Shown: positions 59,719 to 64,000 of the stretch, in pieces
Layout: the number at the start of each line of letters is the position of its first letter
Numbering within the stretch: position 1 is the stretch's first letter
NCBI RefSeq assembly: GCF_003691585.1
Contig: NZ_CP033169.1
Span: 124,001-188,000, forward strand
DNA length: 64,000 nucleotides
Reading direction: 5' to 3'
Source: Biomaibacter acetigenes
Lineage (GTDB): Bacteria > Bacillota > Thermosediminibacteria > Thermosediminibacterales > Tepidanaerobacteraceae
Program-made: the position numbers and the translations under genes
The notes under the pieces: model-generated
The model's database searches: none
Told to the model about the DNA's origin: nothing
Seen by the model: only the letters and a program-made list of their open reading frames with translations

Positions 59719-62700
59719 GTTTTTAGCCTCCCTACGAGGAATTGAAACAAGGAGTTCGCAAGGTTGCATCATAATTTGAGGCTGGGTTTTTAGCCTCCCT
59801 ACGAGGAATTGAAACTGCGGTTTGTTCCTGTAATTCCGGTTGTTCTTTGAGTTTTTAGCCTCCCTACGAGGAATTGAAACGGTTTTGCCTTCTATATATC
59901 TTGCACGGATTAGATATGTTTTTAGCCTCCCTACGAGGAATTGAAACCAGAATCGCTCTGTGGTGAGTTCCTGGCATCCAGGGTTTTTAGCCTCCCTACG
60001 AGGAATTGAAACTTCTTAACAATGCAAATCACCTCCTACATTCATGCGGTTTTTAGCCTCCCTACGAGGAATTGAAACGTTGTTGTATGTTTCGTTGTAT
60101 CCAACAATATTTTTGGTTTTTAGCCTCCCTACGAGGAATTGAAACAAAAATCCGGCGTGCCGCTGGAAAGCTTTTTCCATTGGTTTTTAGCCTCCCTACG
60201 AGGAATTGAAACACTTTTTGCCCTTCAATGCTTATAAGACGCTTCATGGTTTTTAGCCTCCCTACGAGGAATTGAAACATGTCGATGCTATGTTGTTTGA
60301 TGAATTCCCGAAATGTTTTTAGCCTCCCTACGAGGAATTGAAACCTGCTCAGACCTCCTTTAAAGGGCACCATTAAAGGGCGTTTTTAGCCTCCCTACGA
60401 GGAATTGAAACTCTTTTTGTTCGGTTTCATATTTTCGGCCACAGTTGCGTTTTTAGCCTCCCTACGAGGAATTGAAACCGGAAAACGGCCCATTGCGGTA
60501 TGAATTTCCGGAGAGTTTTTAGCCTCCCTACGAGGAATTGAAACAGGACCTTGTGGACAAATACATCGCCAAGATCCACGTTTTTAGCCTCCCTACGAGG
60601 AATTGAAACCTTCCTGGAGAGGGGTCGGTTCATTCCCAGGCCGTTTGGTTTTTAGCCTCCCTACGAGGAATTGAAACTATTTAAGTAATGTATACCAAAA
60701 TTCCAGTGGATGAGTTTTTAGCCTCCCTACGAGGAATTGAAACTATCATCTCCTGGTGGGCATGCTTTGAAACATTTTGGTTTTTAGCCTCCCTACGAGG
60801 AATTGAAACTTTATTTTGGGTGCTCATTATTTGGCAGATTTTGCAGTTTTTAGCCTCCCTACGAGGAATTGAAACTTTTAAAAAATTTTTTAAGCTATCT
60901 TCAGAGGTCTCCGTTTTTAGCCTCCCTACGAGGAATTGAAACGGGCGCCGTAGGGCGATACTTCCAGCAGTATGCCCTGTTTTTAGCCTCCCTACGAGGA
61001 ATTGAAACGAAGGAGAAGAAAAAGACATCGAGTTTTTCGAGTCCGTTTTTAGCCTCCCTACGAGGAATTGAAACTTCAGGAAAAAGAGTATCAAAAGTAT
61101 ACTGCTGAAGTTTTTAGCCTCCCTACGAGGAATTGAAACAGTGCGTTTTGGATTTGCTCAATTTGGTCTGGTTCGAGTTTTTAGCCTCCCTACGAGGAAT
61201 TGAAACGTATATGCAAGTAGATATTCTTTTACCCATGCCGGATGTTTTTAGCCTCCCTACGAGGAATTGAAACTGTTTTACTCCCCTCTCTGTATTTGCT
61301 TTATTTATCTATGTTTTTAGCCTCCCTACGAGGAATTGAAACATCTATCTTCCAATGAGGTATATTGTTTCTCAAGTAGTTTTTAGCCTCCCTACGAGGA
61401 ATTGAAACTCCAGGTCGGTATCTGCGAATCCTACTCCGGAGCCAGTTTTTAGCCTCCCTACGAGGAATTGAAACAAGTGATAGAAAAATTTAAAAAGCTC
61501 ATGCCAGGGGTTTTTAGCCTCCCTACGAGGAATTGAAACTGGGACTGCTCGTCAGTCAGCACTATCAGGCGGTCATAGTTTTTAGCCTCCCTACGAGGAA
61601 TTGAAACAAGAAGGGCTTCGGCCATTCTATTCCGGCCAAACCGTTTTTAGCCTCCCTACGAGGAATTGAAACGAACGCTCTGCGCTGGGGTTTTTCGGCA
61701 TTGTAGGGTTTTTAGCCTCCCTACGAGGAATTGAAACATAAAAGATGATAGCCTGGCAACATTTAATCATCTCCGTTTTTAGCCTCCCTACGAGGAATTG
61801 AAACTCCCCTGCATGCCAAGCCACTTCATTATCGGGAATAGTTTTTAGCCTCCCTACGAGGAATTGAAACATTCCGATACTCAACCTGTTCCCTGGGCCG
61901 TTTCTGTTTTTAGCCTCCCTACGAGGAATTGAAACCTGAAAAAATGCGTTGTAATATTCATCCGTTAATTCGTTTTTAGCCTCCCTACGAGGAATTGAAA
62001 CGAACTTCACCGCCGGTGGCAAATGTGAAGTATACTCCGGTTTTTAGCCTCCCTACGAGGAATTGAAACAGGGTGCCGATGCCGAAGCCCACGCAATATA
62101 TCTTCGTTTTTAGCCTCCCTACGAGGAATTGAAACACCGCCTCCCTCCTTTGGGCCGCCCGCTTGAATGCGTTTTTAGCCTCCCTACGAGGAATTGAAAC
62201 GCATGTCCTTTTCCAGGGCATAAATAATTTCCGGTGTGCGTTTTTAGCCTCCCTACGAGGAATTGAAACTGCTTCCTTCTCGAGATAGTCGGCTGCGGCT
62301 TCCTGAGTTTTTAGCCTCCCTACGAGGAATTGAAACTCGGGCTGATTCTTACTCAAAACGAGGAAACTGTCGGTTTTTAGCCTCCCTACGAGGAATTGAA
62401 ACATTAATCCGGGGTCTGGATTTGGAATATGTAGGAAGTTTTTAGCCTCCCTACGAGGAATTGAAACTGCTCTTTGACAACTTTTTCCCCTCCTTCAGCT
62501 TTCGTTTTTAGCCTCCCTACGAGGAATTGAAACGAAGAACTGGCAAATGATTCATTTATAAAAAATGAAGTTTTTAGCCTCCCTACGAGGAATTGAAACA
62601 TATAATCCCTGGCTCCGCCCAGATTGGGAATTCCGTTTTTAGCCTCCCTACGAGGAATTGAAACGAGCTTGCCGAGGTCCGCAAACTCCGGAATGATTGT

Positions 62701-64000
62701 GTAGTTTTTAGCCTCCCTACGAGGAATTGAAACACTGTAATAATATCCCCGAAGTCCACATATTTAGTTTCGTTTTTAGCCTCCCTACGAGGAATTGAAA
62801 CTTTATAAAAAATGAAAAGGAGAATGGGAAAATGAAAAGGTTTTTAGCCTCCCTACGAGGAATTGAAACTTTTATCCAGCGCCGACACGTGTACGAGAAT
62901 CGTGCGTTTTTAGCCTCCCTACGAGGAATTGAAACATTAAATCGAAATGCAGAAGATAGAAGGCCGATGCTTGTTTTTAGCCTCCCTACGAGGAATTGAA
63001 ACGCTTCGGGATATGTTCTTTCCTTTGCGCCCTCGGGTTTTTAGCCTCCCTACGAGGAATTGAAACAGAACAGGAGTTATGGACCGCTCAAGACGCAGAA
63101 AAGTTTTTAGCCTCCCTACGAGGAATTGAAACGGGCAACACCGGCATCGAGGAATTTTTGAACCTTATGTTTTTAGCCTCCCTACGAGGAATTGAAACCA
63201 ATTAAGACCTTATATCTTCCCAGGCCAATTCCAGGTTTTTAGCCTCCCTACGAGGAATTGAAACGGATATTTCCGATGCTATAAGCATCATTTTCCGCCG
63301 GTTTTTAGCCTCCCTACGAGGAATTGAAACAGAACAGGAGTTATGGACCGCTCAAGACGCAGAAAAGTTTTTAGCCTCCCTACGAGGAATTGAAACGGGC
63401 AACACCGGCATCGAGGAATTTTTGAACCTTATGTTTTTAGCCTCCCTACGAGGAATTGAAACTGCACTGGTGGATATACGGGCAAGAAAAAATACCCGAG
63501 TTTTTAGCCTCCCTACGAGGAATTGAAACATCCTGGAGCCGGAACTAAAAAAAGCAGGATTCAATCCGTTTTTAGCCTCCCTACGAGGAATTGAAACTCT
63601 TCAAACCATCTAATTCTCCGCCGTATTGTCTTGGTTTTTAGCCTCCCTACGAGGAATTGAAACAAAAGGAACCGGAGGGATTAAAACGTTTAAGCCTGGG
63701 TTTTTAGCCTCCCTACGAGGAATTGAAACATACATTGCAGAATCAGGTAAATGCCGGAGCTGGAACGTTTTTAGCCTCCCTACGAGGAATTGAAACTCCT
63801 TTTCCCTGAAAGTTCGAAGATGCCTGCTTTTGTTTTTAGCCTCCCTACGAGGAATTGAAACTATCAAATCACAATTAATAGCACTGCATTTCAGTATGTT
63901 TTTAGCCTCCCTACGAGGAATTGAAACTCTCAATACCGATGCGGTCATAACGGCTCTGACCATAGGTTTTTAGCCTCCCTACGAGGAATTGAAACCCTTT
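59719..64000 (+). CRISPR. Type I-B CRISPR array, at least 65 repeats, runs off the window
   Basis: The 30-base repeat begins GTTTTTAGCC and ends GAATTGAAAC, with TCCCTACGAG between. I count 65 copies from 59719 to 63995, all identical by eye, separated by spacers of mostly 35-38 bases. The array continues past base 64000. GAATTGAAAC is the usual I-B repeat end and gives an ATTGAAAC crRNA handle. Spacers at 63067-63102 and 63133-63168 recur exactly at 63331-63366 and 63397-63432. The spacers at 62534 and 62802 share a 15-base overlap. Identical repeats and an adjacent adaptation module suggest a recently active system. Confidence 0.99.

Noticed and set aside
60062-63963. Several frames of 60-140 codons with repeated FQFLVGRLKT or FLASLRGIET units
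   Set aside because: These are translations of the CRISPR repeat in open frames, not proteins.
1-64000. tRNA or rRNA genes
   Set aside because: I looked for clover-leaf patterns with GTTCGA-type loops and for rRNA conserved blocks and found none I could support.

Overview
The window looks like part of the chromosome of a strictly anaerobic, probably thermophilic, low-to-mid GC Firmicute of the Thermoanaerobacterales/Thermosediminibacterales kind. The reasons are strong AGGAGG-type ribosome binding sites with frequent GTG and TTG starts, a Trp T-box, a c-di-GMP riboswitch, BglG/MtlR-type PTS control, sigma-54 activators, a type I-B CRISPR system with a 30-base repeat ending GAATTGAAAC, and a likely selenocysteine gene. 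The genus assignment is inference from gene content only.

Layout. 1-3.0 kb: tail of pth, then a scarred segment bracketed by two copies of the pth tail plus a REP palindrome. It holds a frameshifted hypothetical gene, azlC (frameshifted) with azlD, and a C-terminal fragment of a P-type ATPase. 3.6-11.8 kb: a c-di-GMP-I riboswitch and terminator precede a run of genes for an HD-GYP-like protein, two STAS anti-sigma antagonists, a DUF5317-like membrane protein, a membrane HD-GYP/anti-sigma-kinase fusion, a SpoIIE-type phosphatase and a FapA-like protein. Together these look like a partner-switching circuit under second-messenger control. 11.8-19.5 kb: a Doc toxin remnant, a SERCA-like P-type ATPase and, divergent from it, a cluster with a P1B-type ATPase lacking CPC and three small membrane/coiled-coil proteins, one with a ferritin-like head. 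This resembles ferrosome (fez) gene sets. 19.6-22.6 kb: a HI0933-family flavoprotein, a dual-OB-like protein and an IS200 element. 22.6-28 kb: the mannitol PTS operon mtlA-mtlR-mtlF-mtlD. 28-32.4 kb: an NhaC-family transporter and a methionine gamma-lyase with a sigma-54 promoter and an upstream palindrome, next to an ACT-PAS-AAA+ activator. 32.5-37.9 kb: a small selenoprotein, a triple-HTH regulator, thioredoxin, an old-yellow-enzyme homologue and a Zn/Mn-type ABC transporter with a Fur-family regulator. 38.1-40.6 kb: Trp T-box, TrpB2-like enzyme and TrpP-like transporter. 40.6-50.2 kb: tex, a head-to-head truncated ornithine cyclodeaminase and RocR-type activator, ylmH, plsC, a patatin, an amino-acid oxidase and a saccharopine-dehydrogenase-like enzyme. 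50.2-50.6 kb: gene debris (etfA, AAA-ATPase). 50.9-64 kb: cas6-cas8b-cas7-cas5-cas3-cas4-cas1-cas2 followed by a CRISPR array of 65 repeats that runs off the end of the window.

The region carries many scars: REP-like palindromes after stop codons, gene fragments, and two frameshifts at the same A8 context (azlC and cas8b). These could be real or sequencing errors. The least described systems here are the c-di-GMP-riboswitch/partner-switching locus and the ferrosome-like P-type ATPase cluster.
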